Positions 1-6,711 of a stretch of DNA of 17,633 nucleotides are shown one piece after another. The DNA lies in contig CAZIWJ010000055.1 of the NCBI GenBank assembly GCA_964542855.1, positions 1 to 17,633 of the forward strand, read 5' to 3'. This DNA is from CAZIWJ01 sp964542855. Lineage in GTDB: Bacteria; Bacteroidota; Bacteroidia; Cytophagales; Cyclobacteriaceae. The notes under the pieces were generated by a model, which had not been told where the DNA came from, made no database searches, and was given only the letters and a program-made list of their open reading frames with translations. A program made the translations under genes and the position numbers. How positions within the stretch are numbered: the first letter of the stretch is position 1; every line of letters begins with the position of its first letter.

Positions 1-17
1 CAACAAACTATACGAGT

Positions 18-2336
18 ATGAAGTCTGAAGAAACGGTTAAGGAAAAGAAAAAATCAGATTCGGGGGCTCAGCCGCCCGAAAAGTTTACTGGTATTAAACT
101 TACCAAACCTTCAACCTCGGCTGCCGGCGTAAAAGCGGTTAAGGTTGCCCTCGGCCATGTTATTGATGAAATGGGGGTAGGGGGGATGAGTACCCTGTTT
201 AAGTTAAACCAGAAAAACGGCTTCGACTGCCCGGGCTGTGCCTGGCCCGACCCGGATGAAAAACGGTCGTTCCTGGCCGAGTACTGCGAAAATGGGGCCA
301 AAGCGGTAGCTGAAGAGGCTACCCGGAAAAGAGCTGACCCAGATTTTTTTAAACGGCATTCGGTGTACGAGCTTTCCCAGTGGAGTGACTACGAACTGGG
401 AAAATCCGGTCGGATTACCCATCCCATGTACTTGCCCAAAGGCGGAACTCATTACCTGCCCATCAGCTGGGATGAGGCATTTAGTAAAATCGGTCAGCGG
501 TTAAATGCCCTCAATACCCCCGATGAAGCTATTTTTTACACGTCTGGCCGAACCAGTAACGAGGCAGCGTACCTGTACCAGTTATTCGTTAGGCAGTACG
601 GCACGAATAACCTGCCCGATTGTTCTAACATGTGTCATGAATCCAGCGGGGCAGCCCTTTCTAAAACGGTTGGAATTGGTAAAGGCTCAGTTACCCTGAA
701 CGATTTCAACGAGGCAGAGGTAATCGTTATCATTGGTCAGAATCCGGGAACTAACCACCCGCGTATGCTTGCGGCACTGGAGGAGGCTAAAGGCAGGGGA
801 GCTAAAATCATTACCATCAACCCGCTTCCCGAAGCCGGTCTGATTAACTTCAAAAATCCGCAAACACTTAGCATGGTGAACGGGGGTACCTCCCTTACCG
901 ATATTTTCCTGCCGGTAAAGATTAACCAGGATGTACCGCTCATGAAAGCGATCATGAAGTTTATGCTAGACGCCGAGGAAAAGGAACCGGGAAGTGTATT
1001 CGATCGTGAGTTCATTGCAGAGCGTACTGCCGGCTTTGAGTCTCTCCTGGAGGAATTAAAGCAGGTAAACGTGGAGGAAATGGTGGCCGCCAGCGGAGTA
1101 CCGATGGATGACGTTCAGCGAGCAGCCGACTTACTCATCAACAATAATAAAATCATAGCCTGCTGGGCCATGGGGCTTACCCAGCATAAAAACGGGGTGG
1201 CGAATATTCAGGAGTTAGTGAACATACTACTCATGAAAGGCAGCATCGGCAAGCCCGGTGCAGGTACCTGCCCCGTGCGAGGGCACAGCAACGTACAGGG
1301 CGACCGCACCATGGGGATCTGGGAAAAGCCAAAACCCGCCTTTCTGGATAAGCTAGAAGCGCGCTATTCTTTTACTTCCCCCCGCGAGCATGGTTACGAT
1401 ACGGTAGATGCCATCGAAGCCATGATCGAAGGCAAGGCCAAAGTGTTCTTTGCCATGGGCGGGAACTTCCTTTCGGCTACGCCCGACACGGAACTCACCG
1501 CCAAAGGACTAATGAATTGTGAATTAACGGCTCATGTGTCTACCAAGCCTAACCGCAGCCACCTCATTCATGGGGAAGAAGCATTGATTTTGCCCTGCCT
1601 GGGGCGCAGCGAGGAAGATCAGCAAGCAACAGGCCAGCAGTTTGTTAGCGTGGAAAATTCCATGGGCGTGGTGCATCAGTCGCAGGGCGACCGTAAACCG
1701 GCCTCAGAACACTTGCTGAGTGAACCGGCTATTGTAGCCCGGCTGGCGAAAGCCGTGCTGGGCGATAAAACTACGGTAAGCTGGGACAAGATGATATCGA
1801 ACTATGATCTGATAAGGGATGAAATAGCTGAAGTAATCCCCGGATTTGCCGATTACAATAACCGCGTTCGCAAACCCGGTGGTTTTTACCTGCCCAACGG
1901 TGCAAGAGAAGGTAAATTCAATACCCCCGACGGCAAAGCGCACTTCACACTGAACGCGTTGCCCGAACACGAACTGGAGCCAGATGAATACATGATGATG
2001 ACTATCCGAAGCCACGATCAGTTCAACACCACCATTTACGGGCTGCACGACCGTTACCGGGGTATTCAGAACGAGCGACGGGTCGTGATGATGAACGAGG
2101 ACGACATGCAAAAGGAGGGGTTAACAAAAATGGACGTGGTTAACCTGGTTGGGGGCTACCAGGGAGAAAAGCGTACGGCGTACCGGTTCCTGGTTATTCC
2201 TTACCCAATTCCTCCGGGCTGTGTAGCTACTTATTTTCCGGAAGCAAACGTGCTGGTTCCCCTGAAGAGCAAGGCCGACATCAGTAATACCCCCACTTCA
2301 AAATCGGTAGTGGTAAAAATCGAGAAAGTTGATTAA
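18..2336 (+). CDS. FdhF/YdeP-family molybdopterin oxidoreductase
   Basis: A 772-residue protein of the molybdopterin/formate-dehydrogenase-like superfamily, in the YdeP branch. Family members bind bis-MGD; the physiological substrate is generally unknown, and E. coli YdeP is linked to acid resistance. Visible in the sequence are an N-terminal DCPGCAWPDP segment (C71, C74), the DCSNMCHESSG segment (C202, C206) at the place where formate dehydrogenases carry the Mo-ligating Cys/Sec, an IGQNPGTNHPRM cofactor loop near 239-250, GAGTCPVRGHSNVQGDR near 414-430, and a C-terminal dinucleotide-binding domain from about 659 (SHDQFNTTIYGLHDRYRG). The residue at 206 is Cys, not Sec. The first ~30 residues are Lys/Ser-rich and look like a low-complexity tail. 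The reading frame stays open to the left edge, so the true start could lie upstream; ATG at 18 is the first seen, and it has no clear ribosome binding site. No electron-transfer subunit gene is visible downstream, so the protein may act alone or with a partner outside the window. Family certain, substrate unknown. Confidence 0.93.
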   Translation: MKSEETVKEKKKSDSGAQPPEKFTGIKLTKPSTSAAGVKAVKVALGHVIDEMGVGGMSTLFKLNQKNGFDCPGCAWPDPDEKRSFLAEYCENGAKAVAEEATRKRADPDFFKRHSVYELSQWSDYELGKSGRITHPMYLPKGGTHYLPISWDEAFSKIGQRLNALNTPDEAIFYTSGRTSNEAAYLYQLFVRQYGTNNLPDCSNMCHESSGAALSKTVGIGKGSVTLNDFNEAEVIVIIGQNPGTNHPRMLAALEEAKGRGAKIITINPLPEAGLINFKNPQTLSMVNGGTSLTDIFLPVKINQDVPLMKAIMKFMLDAEEKEPGSVFDREFIAERTAGFESLLEELKQVNVEEMVAASGVPMDDVQRAADLLINNNKIIACWAMGLTQHKNGVANIQELVNILLMKGSIGKPGAGTCPVRGHSNVQGDRTMGIWEKPKPAFLDKLEARYSFTSPREHGYDTVDAIEAMIEGKAKVFFAMGGNFLSATPDTELTAKGLMNCELTAHVSTKPNRSHLIHGEEALILPCLGRSEEDQQATGQQFVSVENSMGVVHQSQGDRKPASEHLLSEPAIVARLAKAVLGDKTTVSWDKMISNYDLIRDEIAEVIPGFADYNNRVRKPGGFYLPNGAREGKFNTPDGKAHFTLNALPEHELEPDEYMMMTIRSHDQFNTTIYGLHDRYRGIQNERRVVMMNEDDMQKEGLTKMDVVNLVGGYQGEKRTAYRFLVIPYPIPPGCVATYFPEANVLVPLKSKADISNTPTSKSVVVKIEKVD

Positions 2337-2345
2337 ATTAACCAG

Positions 2346-2372
2346 TGGAGACGGCCAGGCTGGCCGTCTCCA
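2346..2372 (+). terminator. Hairpin 10 bp after the molybdopterin oxidoreductase gene
   Basis: A perfect inverted repeat with 12-bp arms (tggagacggcca / tggccgtctcca) around a 3-nt loop, beginning 10 bases after the stop codon. It is GC-rich and very stable, but no U-tract follows directly; only a scattered gctttaagagtttt comes after. It may be a terminator, an mRNA 3'-end stabiliser or a REP-like palindrome. The inverted repeat is certain and the role is inferred. Confidence 0.55.
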
Positions 2373-2458
2373 GGTTGCTTTAAGAGTTTTACACGATCCT
2401 GGTTAGGCAAATATGGTGTAGTTATTTTCCAGCTGCGCCCAGCTACGCTCACTTCATC

Positions 2459-2497
2459 AAGCTCAAACAGATAATGAATGCTGTTTGAGCTTTTTGC
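2459..2497 (+). terminator. Intrinsic terminator
   Basis: Arms aagctcaaacag and ctgtttgagctt pair perfectly over 12 bp around a 10-nt loop (2471-2480), and the T run begins inside the second arm (five Ts at 2491-2495). Orientation fits termination of transcripts from the oxidoreductase gene. It lies just upstream of the IS982 remnant, so the insertion may have landed beside an existing terminator. Confidence 0.75.
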
Positions 2498-2531
2498 CTT
2501 CCCCTGGCATTGCCGCCTGTATAGCCCAGAG

Positions 2532-2999
2532 GCTAATTTTACAGATTCCAAAAAGCTCTCTTTTCTTCCATCTCAATTGCGAATACCAGCACCGGGTGGT
2601 GAAAAGACTGGCCAGCAAAGGGAGAACCTCCACCGGTTAGTTTTTCAACGCCATTTCATCATCAATGAACAGGGATAAGCATGCCGTTTGCTCATCACTT
2701 CGGCNNNNNNNNNNNNNNNNNNNNNNNNNNNNNNNNNNNNNNNNNNNNNNNNNNNNNNNNNNNNNNNNNNNNNNNNNNNNNNNNNNNNNNNNNNNNNNNN
2801 NNNNAAGACAAAAGCACCATCTCAAAGCACGAAGCCTGATTGAAACCGTATTCGGGCTAACGACCTGACTGTTCAATACTACCTGGATCACACCAGACAC
2901 CGCAGTCAACAGGAATTCTTCGTCAATATTTTCACCACTATTCTTGCTACTACCTACCAGGGCATCTTAATGAAGAGGTATTCTCGAAATGAAATATAA
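2532..2999 (+). pseudogene. Degraded IS982-family transposase, interrupted by an assembly gap
   Basis: No single frame is open, but stitched frames give an IS982-like DDE transposase. Pieces in order: ANFTDSKKLS (2532-2561; the Asp codon 2544-2546 fits the first catalytic Asp); CEYQHRVVKRLASKGRTSTG followed by TAG at 2638-2640, where family members usually have Trp; FQRHFIINEQG then TAA (2676-2678), then ACRLLITS up to the gap; after the gap KARSLIETVFG (Glu codon 2842-2844, matching the catalytic Glu); and finally, in another frame, QYYLDHTRHRSQQEFFVNIF continuing to the stop at 2997-2999. The RHRS-x4-FFVN motif and the IETVFG motif are the recognisable family signatures. The second catalytic Asp (usually NVDD) would fall in the gap. 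At least three frame changes and two nonsense codons mean that it is inactive. The 5' part is missing or unrecognisable, and terminal inverted repeats were not identified. Confidence 0.72.
2705..2804. other. Assembly gap of 100 N
   Basis: Exactly 100 unknown bases, the conventional placeholder for a scaffold gap of unknown size. It sits inside the IS982-type remnant, between the sequence before the second catalytic Asp and the catalytic Glu. By the spacing usual in this family I would expect about 150-180 bases there, so the real gap is probably not 100. Confidence 0.95.
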
Positions 3000-3129
3000 G
3001 AAAATGAAATAGTATTTTTCATAAAGTAATCGTGAAACTCGCGTTAGCATAAGAATTTGATTCACCGCATGATACTTTCTCATTCACACTCTTTTTTATT
3101 TCCCGGGTATCCTCTTTTCACCCAACCAC
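3000..3129. other. Intergenic, AT-rich, no gene seen
   Basis: Between the transposase remnant and the 3' end of the helicase gene. It contains a small inverted repeat (atgaaa / tttcat, 3004-3022) and the segment aactcgcgttagc near 3035-3047, which might mark the right end of the insertion element, but no matching left end is visible. No terminator with a T tract was found for the helicase on the minus strand. Confidence 0.4.
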
Positions 3130-4560
3130 TCAGTCAGCTTCACTGGCAGATTCGAAGAATTCACTGGGGAAGTTCATGAAGAATAGTTCACTTTTTGCCC
3201 GGGTAATGCCCGTATACAGCCAGCGAAAGTATTCTTCATTAATGCGTTCATCGGTCATGTAGCCGTAGTCTACGAACACGGCATCCCACTGCCCGCCCTG
3301 TGACTTGTGGCAGGTGAGGGCGTAAGCAAATTTTACTTGCAGTGCGTTAATGTATTCATCATCTCGGACGGCTTTTGCGCGCTCCCTTTTATTTTTTGTG
3401 TCCTGGTATTCTTCCTGCACTTTTTCCTGCAGTTCATCGTAGCGATCTTCGGGCAGGGAAGTAGTATTGCCGTGTAGTGTTTCCAGGTGAACCTTGGCGA
3501 TAAAGGGCGGCTGGTCGGGAAAGTCGATGAGTTGCAGTTCCAGGTCGGCGAACCGAAATCCGTAAATTTCTTCGGTAGATACAATTCGTCGCACTTCTAC
3601 TAAATCACCATTGGCCAGGAAGCTGGCCGGATCGTCTTCTTCGAGAACGAAATAATTATTTTTAACGATCATGAGGCGGTCGCCGGCATCGAGTTCATTT
3701 TCATTATACAAAATCTGGTGACGCACGTAGCGGTTGAAATGTACGGCAGCCTTATTCGACCGGCAGATGACCACGGTATCATCGATGCCATATTTATTGT
3801 AGGCGTAACGCAGCCCGTCTTCCAGCCGGGTACCCCTCATTTTAAAAGTATCGGAATATTTGGCGATCCTGAATTTTGGCCGGAATTCTTCTTCCTGCAT
3901 GTGCTTTCGCAGCTCGGTAGCGTTGAAAAGAATGCCCGATTCCAGGCTTTGCCGGGTAACTTCGGTAAGCTCGGTTTCCAGCAGGCTTATGCTGAAGTTA
4001 AAGCGCAGGTAATCAGCATCCAGCGCCTTACTTAAATGCTGCCCTACCGGGGGAAGCTGGGCGGTATCGCCGATGATCATTAACCGGTTCGATTCATGCT
4101 CAAACACATAATTAATTAAATCGGCCAGTAAACCCGAACGGCCGGGGCCGGGGTCGTCGGCAATCATGGAGGCCTCGTCGACGATAAAAAGGGTTTTGCG
4201 ATGAAAGTTGGGCTGACGCGAAAACTGCAGGGCGCCAGTTCCCGGGTCAGCGCTGCGGCGGTAAATTTTCTTGTGAATGGTTAGGGCCGGAATGCCCGAA
4301 TAAGTGGTCATTACTTTGGCTGCCCGCCCGGTAGGAGCCAGCAGCACTGAGCGCAAACGGAAGCGGGGCAGCGTGTTTACGATGGTACTCATGATGGAGG
4401 TTTTACCGGTACCGGCGTAGCCCCGCAGCATGAGCGTGGGTTTCTTGGCATCAGTAACCGCCAGGAATTCATTGAACAGGTTGAATAATTCCTGCTGCCC
4501 CTGGGTAGGCTGATGAGGAAATTCCTTGATGAGCAGGGAAGAGGGCTTAAACTTGGGCAT
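3130..4560 (-). CDS. SF1 DNA helicase, RecD/Dda-like ATPase
   Basis: A compact superfamily 1 helicase that should couple ATP hydrolysis to DNA unwinding. Motifs (numbered for a 478-residue frame starting at TTG 4566): Walker A GYAGTGKT 49-56, APTGRAA 78-84, Walker B DEAS 130-133, motif III GDTAQLPPVG 166-175, a UvrD_C_2-like region with YALTCHKSQG 415-424, and motif VI YTGITRA 451-457. It lacks the long N-terminal extension of RecD2 and the RecBCD partners, so a Dda/RecD2-core type is the best description. The longer frame begins with TTG; ATG at 4558-4560 gives 476 residues and is preferred. Just upstream on the coding strand is TACATTTG (4571-4564), a match to the Bacteroidota -7 element, three bases before this ATG. 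Overlapping minus-strand ORFs in other frames are shadows. Helicase identity is firm; the precise role in repair or replication is not. Confidence 0.9.
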   Translation of the reverse strand: MPKFKPSSLLIKEFPHQPTQGQQELFNLFNEFLAVTDAKKPTLMLRGYAGTGKTSIMSTIVNTLPRFRLRSVLLAPTGRAAKVMTTYSGIPALTIHKKIYRRSADPGTGALQFSRQPNFHRKTLFIVDEASMIADDPGPGRSGLLADLINYVFEHESNRLMIIGDTAQLPPVGQHLSKALDADYLRFNFSISLLETELTEVTRQSLESGILFNATELRKHMQEEEFRPKFRIAKYSDTFKMRGTRLEDGLRYAYNKYGIDDTVVICRSNKAAVHFNRYVRHQILYNENELDAGDRLMIVKNNYFVLEEDDPASFLANGDLVEVRRIVSTEEIYGFRFADLELQLIDFPDQPPFIAKVHLETLHGNTTSLPEDRYDELQEKVQEEYQDTKNKRERAKAVRDDEYINALQVKFAYALTCHKSQGGQWDAVFVDYGYMTDERINEEYFRWLYTGITRAKSELFFMNFPSEFFESASEAD

Positions 4561-4563
4561 GAC

Positions 4564-4571
4564 CAAATGTA
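4564..4571 (-). promoter_or_regulatory. Possible -7 element of the helicase gene
   Basis: On the minus strand the sequence TACATTTG matches the Bacteroidota TAnnTTTG element exactly and ends three bases before the chosen ATG. If used, the transcript would start at or next to the start codon, giving a leaderless mRNA. A TTG -33 element at the expected 19-21 base spacing is not present, so this could be chance. Confidence 0.3.
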
Positions 4572-4641
4572 GTGGTTTGTGTTGAGTTATATAAGAGCAC
4601 AGTTTAAAATCAGTTAGCGGGTAATTACAATTTTACCCTGC

Positions 4642-4741
4642 NNNNNNNNNNNNNNNNNNNNNNNNNNNNNNNNNNNNNNNNNNNNNNNNNNNNNNNNNNN
4701 NNNNNNNNNNNNNNNNNNNNNNNNNNNNNNNNNNNNNNNNN
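4642..4741. other. Assembly gap of 100 N
   Basis: Exactly 100 unknown bases upstream of the helicase gene, a placeholder of unknown real length. The flanks share short repeats: taccctgc on both sides at 4634-4641 and 4807-4814, and acggttggt twice just after the gap. The break was possibly repeat-induced. A missing gene between the helicase and asnS cannot be excluded. Confidence 0.9.
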
Positions 4742-5062
4742 AGGCCAGTTTACGGTTGGTAGATTTGAATTAACGGTTGGTTGGTTTCAGTACGAAGATG
4801 GACACCTACCCTGCAACAAGCTCTTTTTTAAGAATTGAATTTCTTTAGATTTCGCTGTATTATTTTAAGATGCTGGTCGCTAAAAATGCCGGGACGTTTT
4901 CTTTTTTGGGTATCGTTTGCCTGTTTATGCTGTTTATTTTTCAATAATTTTTCTTGGGCAGGCACGGAGTTATACTCCGTGCCCGTGGGTTGTGATTGCC
5001 TTTGGGTTTTTTGGGAAACGAGCTCGTTTAATCAAGAAGCGGGATTATGTTTTATAATTGAA
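4742..5062. other. Intergenic region between the gap and asnS; no convincing gene
   Basis: About 320 bases holding a perfect hairpin (4961-4983) and a 14-bp self-complementary palindrome, aaacgagctcgttt (5016-5029). A plus-strand frame opening at 4835 runs antisense into asnS and looks like a shadow. No intrinsic terminator with a U-tract for asnS was found here; the 4961-4983 hairpin may serve as one. Confidence 0.5.
4961..4983. repeat. Perfect palindromic hairpin, REP-like candidate
   Basis: Arms ggcacggagt and actccgtgcc pair perfectly over 10 bp around a 3-nt loop (tat). It lies about 80 bases past the asnS stop codon, in a noncoding stretch. There is no T run after it on either strand, which argues against a simple intrinsic terminator and for an interspersed palindromic repeat or mRNA 3'-end structure. 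Only one copy is in this window. Confidence 0.5.
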
Positions 5063-6493
5063 TTAAAATTCGGCGTTGCCGGGAGTTCGGGGGAAAGGGA
5101 TTACGTCGCGGATGTTGGTCATACCGGTAATGAAGATCATGAGTCGTTCAAAGCCCAGGCCAAAACCGCTGTGCGGTGCCGTTCCGAATTTACGGGTTTC
5201 CAGGTACCACCACATTTCTTCCTCCGGAATATTTACTTCCTCCATGCGGGCAGTCAGCTTGTCGAGGCGTTCTTCTCGTTGCGAACCGCCCACAATTTCA
5301 CCTACTACCGGGAACAGTACGTCCATGGCCCGAACGGTTTCGTCTTCATTCTGGCGCATGTAAAAAGCCTTGATCTTAGTAGGGTAATTATACAGAATAA
5401 CTGGTTTTTTAAAATGTTTTTCCACCAGGAAGCGTTCGTGTTCGCTTTGCAGGTCTGCTCCCCATTCCTCGATCAGGTACTGAAACTTTTTTTTCTTATT
5501 TGGTTTAGAGTTTTTTAGGATATTAATGGCTTCGGTGTAGGTAACCCGCTCAAAGTCGTTTTCCAGCACAAACTGCAAACGCTCCAGCAGCGTCATATCG
5601 CTTTTTTCTTCTTTCTTTTTATTCTTCTCCTCGTCGAGCAGTCGGTTGTTCAGGAATTCCAGGTCTTCGTGGCAGTGATTGAGGGCGTAGCGGATCAGGA
5701 ATTTGAGCATTTCCTCGGCCAGGTCCATGTTATCGTTGATATCGTAGAAAGCCATTTCCGGTTCAATCATCCAGAATTCGGCGAGGTGGCGGGTGGTGTT
5801 TGAGTTTTCAGCCCGGAAGGTAGGACCGAAGGTATACACCTCGCCCAGGGCCATGGCACCCAGTTCGGCTTCCAGCTGGCCAGATACCGTGAGGTTAGTT
5901 TCTTTCTCGAAGAAATCTTCCTGGTAATCTACTTTTCCATCTTCGGTAAGTGGCGGATTTTTCGGGTCGAGGGTACTGACCCGGAACATTTCGCCGGCGC
6001 CTTCGGCATCGGACCCGGTAATGATGGGAGTGTGCATGTAGTAAAAGCCCTTCTCGTGGAAGAACTGGTGAACGGCAAAGCTGAGTTGGTGACGAATACG
6101 GAAAACTGCTCCGAACGTACTGGTTCGGAATCGGAGGTGGGCATTTTCGCGCAGGAACTCCATGGAGTGTTTTTTGGGTTGCAGGGGGTACTTTTCCGGA
6201 TCGGCTTCTCCGAGCACCGTTACCTTGCTGGCCTGTACTTCAACCGATTGCCCTTTGCCCTGCGATTCTACCAGTTTGCCTTCCACCCGGATGCAGGCAC
6301 CGGTATTAATTTTCTGTTCGGCGATGATGGCCGTATCGGCTACAACCTGTATGTTCTGTAAGGTAGAGCCATCATTTACAGCGATAAAAGCCACCGCTTT
6401 GCTGCCCCTTTTGGTACGTACCCATCCCATGAGAAGGACGTCCGTATCTTTCAATGTATCATTAAGCAGGCTTTTTATCTTGATTCGTTCCAC
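5063..6493 (-). CDS. asnS: Asparagine--tRNA ligase
   Basis: A class IIb aminoacyl-tRNA synthetase that attaches asparagine to tRNA-Asn in the cytoplasm. In the longest frame (492 residues from ATG 6541) an N-terminal OB-fold anticodon-binding domain covers about 17-115 (VLLMGWVRTKRGSKAVAFI). The class II catalytic domain has motif 2 FRAENSNTTRHLAEF at 242-256, GEIVGGSQRE at 414-423 and motif 3 GFGLGFERL at 459-467. A Lys-rich insert at 303-314 is in line with Bacteroidota relatives. Family similarity begins at residue 17 (VERIKIKSLL), whose codon is GTG at 6491-6493, giving 476 residues. The 16 extra upstream residues overlap a palindrome (6524-6539) and look like leader sequence, so I chose the GTG; the ATG at 6541 remains possible. 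Divergent from rpoN. AsnS rather than AspS, judged from the overall sequence pattern and length. Confidence 0.95.
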   Translation of the reverse strand: MERIKIKSLLNDTLKDTDVLLMGWVRTKRGSKAVAFIAVNDGSTLQNIQVVADTAIIAEQKINTGACIRVEGKLVESQGKGQSVEVQASKVTVLGEADPEKYPLQPKKHSMEFLRENAHLRFRTSTFGAVFRIRHQLSFAVHQFFHEKGFYYMHTPIITGSDAEGAGEMFRVSTLDPKNPPLTEDGKVDYQEDFFEKETNLTVSGQLEAELGAMALGEVYTFGPTFRAENSNTTRHLAEFWMIEPEMAFYDINDNMDLAEEMLKFLIRYALNHCHEDLEFLNNRLLDEEKNKKKEEKSDMTLLERLQFVLENDFERVTYTEAINILKNSKPNKKKKFQYLIEEWGADLQSEHERFLVEKHFKKPVILYNYPTKIKAFYMRQNEDETVRAMDVLFPVVGEIVGGSQREERLDKLTARMEEVNIPEEEMWWYLETRKFGTAPHSGFGLGFERLMIFITGMTNIRDVIPFPRTPGNAEF

Positions 6494-6711
6494 GGGTATA
6501 GTATATTTATCAGTAGAGAAAATGTACTTATTTAAGTACAATTTACAACCAGAAAATATCTGGTTATCAGATATTTACAATTGGTTGTAATATTTGTTAA
6601 AACAATTTAAAATTGTAGGCAAAGCAACAATATTTTGCCCTTTTAGACAAAGAATTTAGCTGTTATGCAGCCTATTCTTTGTAATATAAGGTCACTTAAC
6701 AGTAAGATTAC
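6494..6711. promoter_or_regulatory. Divergent asnS-rpoN intergenic region
   Basis: AT-rich, about 220 bases, and must hold the promoters of both divergent genes. It contains the palindrome gtacttatttaagtac (6524-6539) and the large nested palindrome at 6543-6590. Near-matches to TAnnTTTG on the plus strand (aatatttg 6589-6596, attctttg 6674-6681) lack well-spaced TTG boxes, so no promoter is assigned firmly. Confidence 0.45.
6543..6590. promoter_or_regulatory. 48-bp nested imperfect palindrome
   Basis: The outer arms ttacaacca (6543-6551) and tggttgtaa (6582-6590) are exactly complementary over 9 bp. They enclose inner arms aaatatctg (6554-6562) and cagatattt (6568-6576), also 9 bp, with loop gttat. 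A competing small hairpin, accaga/tctggt (6549-6564), overlaps both. The site could be a dyad operator for a regulator of asnS or rpoN, or an RNA structure in a long asnS leader. Structure is seen; function is inferred. Confidence 0.5.

Noticed and set aside
2478..2678. Plus-strand 66-codon ORF starting MLFELFAFPW
   Set aside because: Not a gene of its own: it spans the terminator arm and two separate frames of the IS982-type transposase remnant.
5016..5029. 14-bp palindrome aaacgagctcgttt as an asnS terminator
   Set aside because: No spacer loop, a weak stem once a loop is allowed, and no T run following on the minus strand.
4835..5518. Plus-strand 227-codon ORF overlapping asnS, with a hydrophobic start (MPGRFLFWVSFACLCCLFF)
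   Set aside because: Two thirds of it is antisense to the strongly conserved asnS 3' end, and the hydrophobic part arises from T-rich intergenic sequence and the 4961-4983 hairpin. No family similarity seen.
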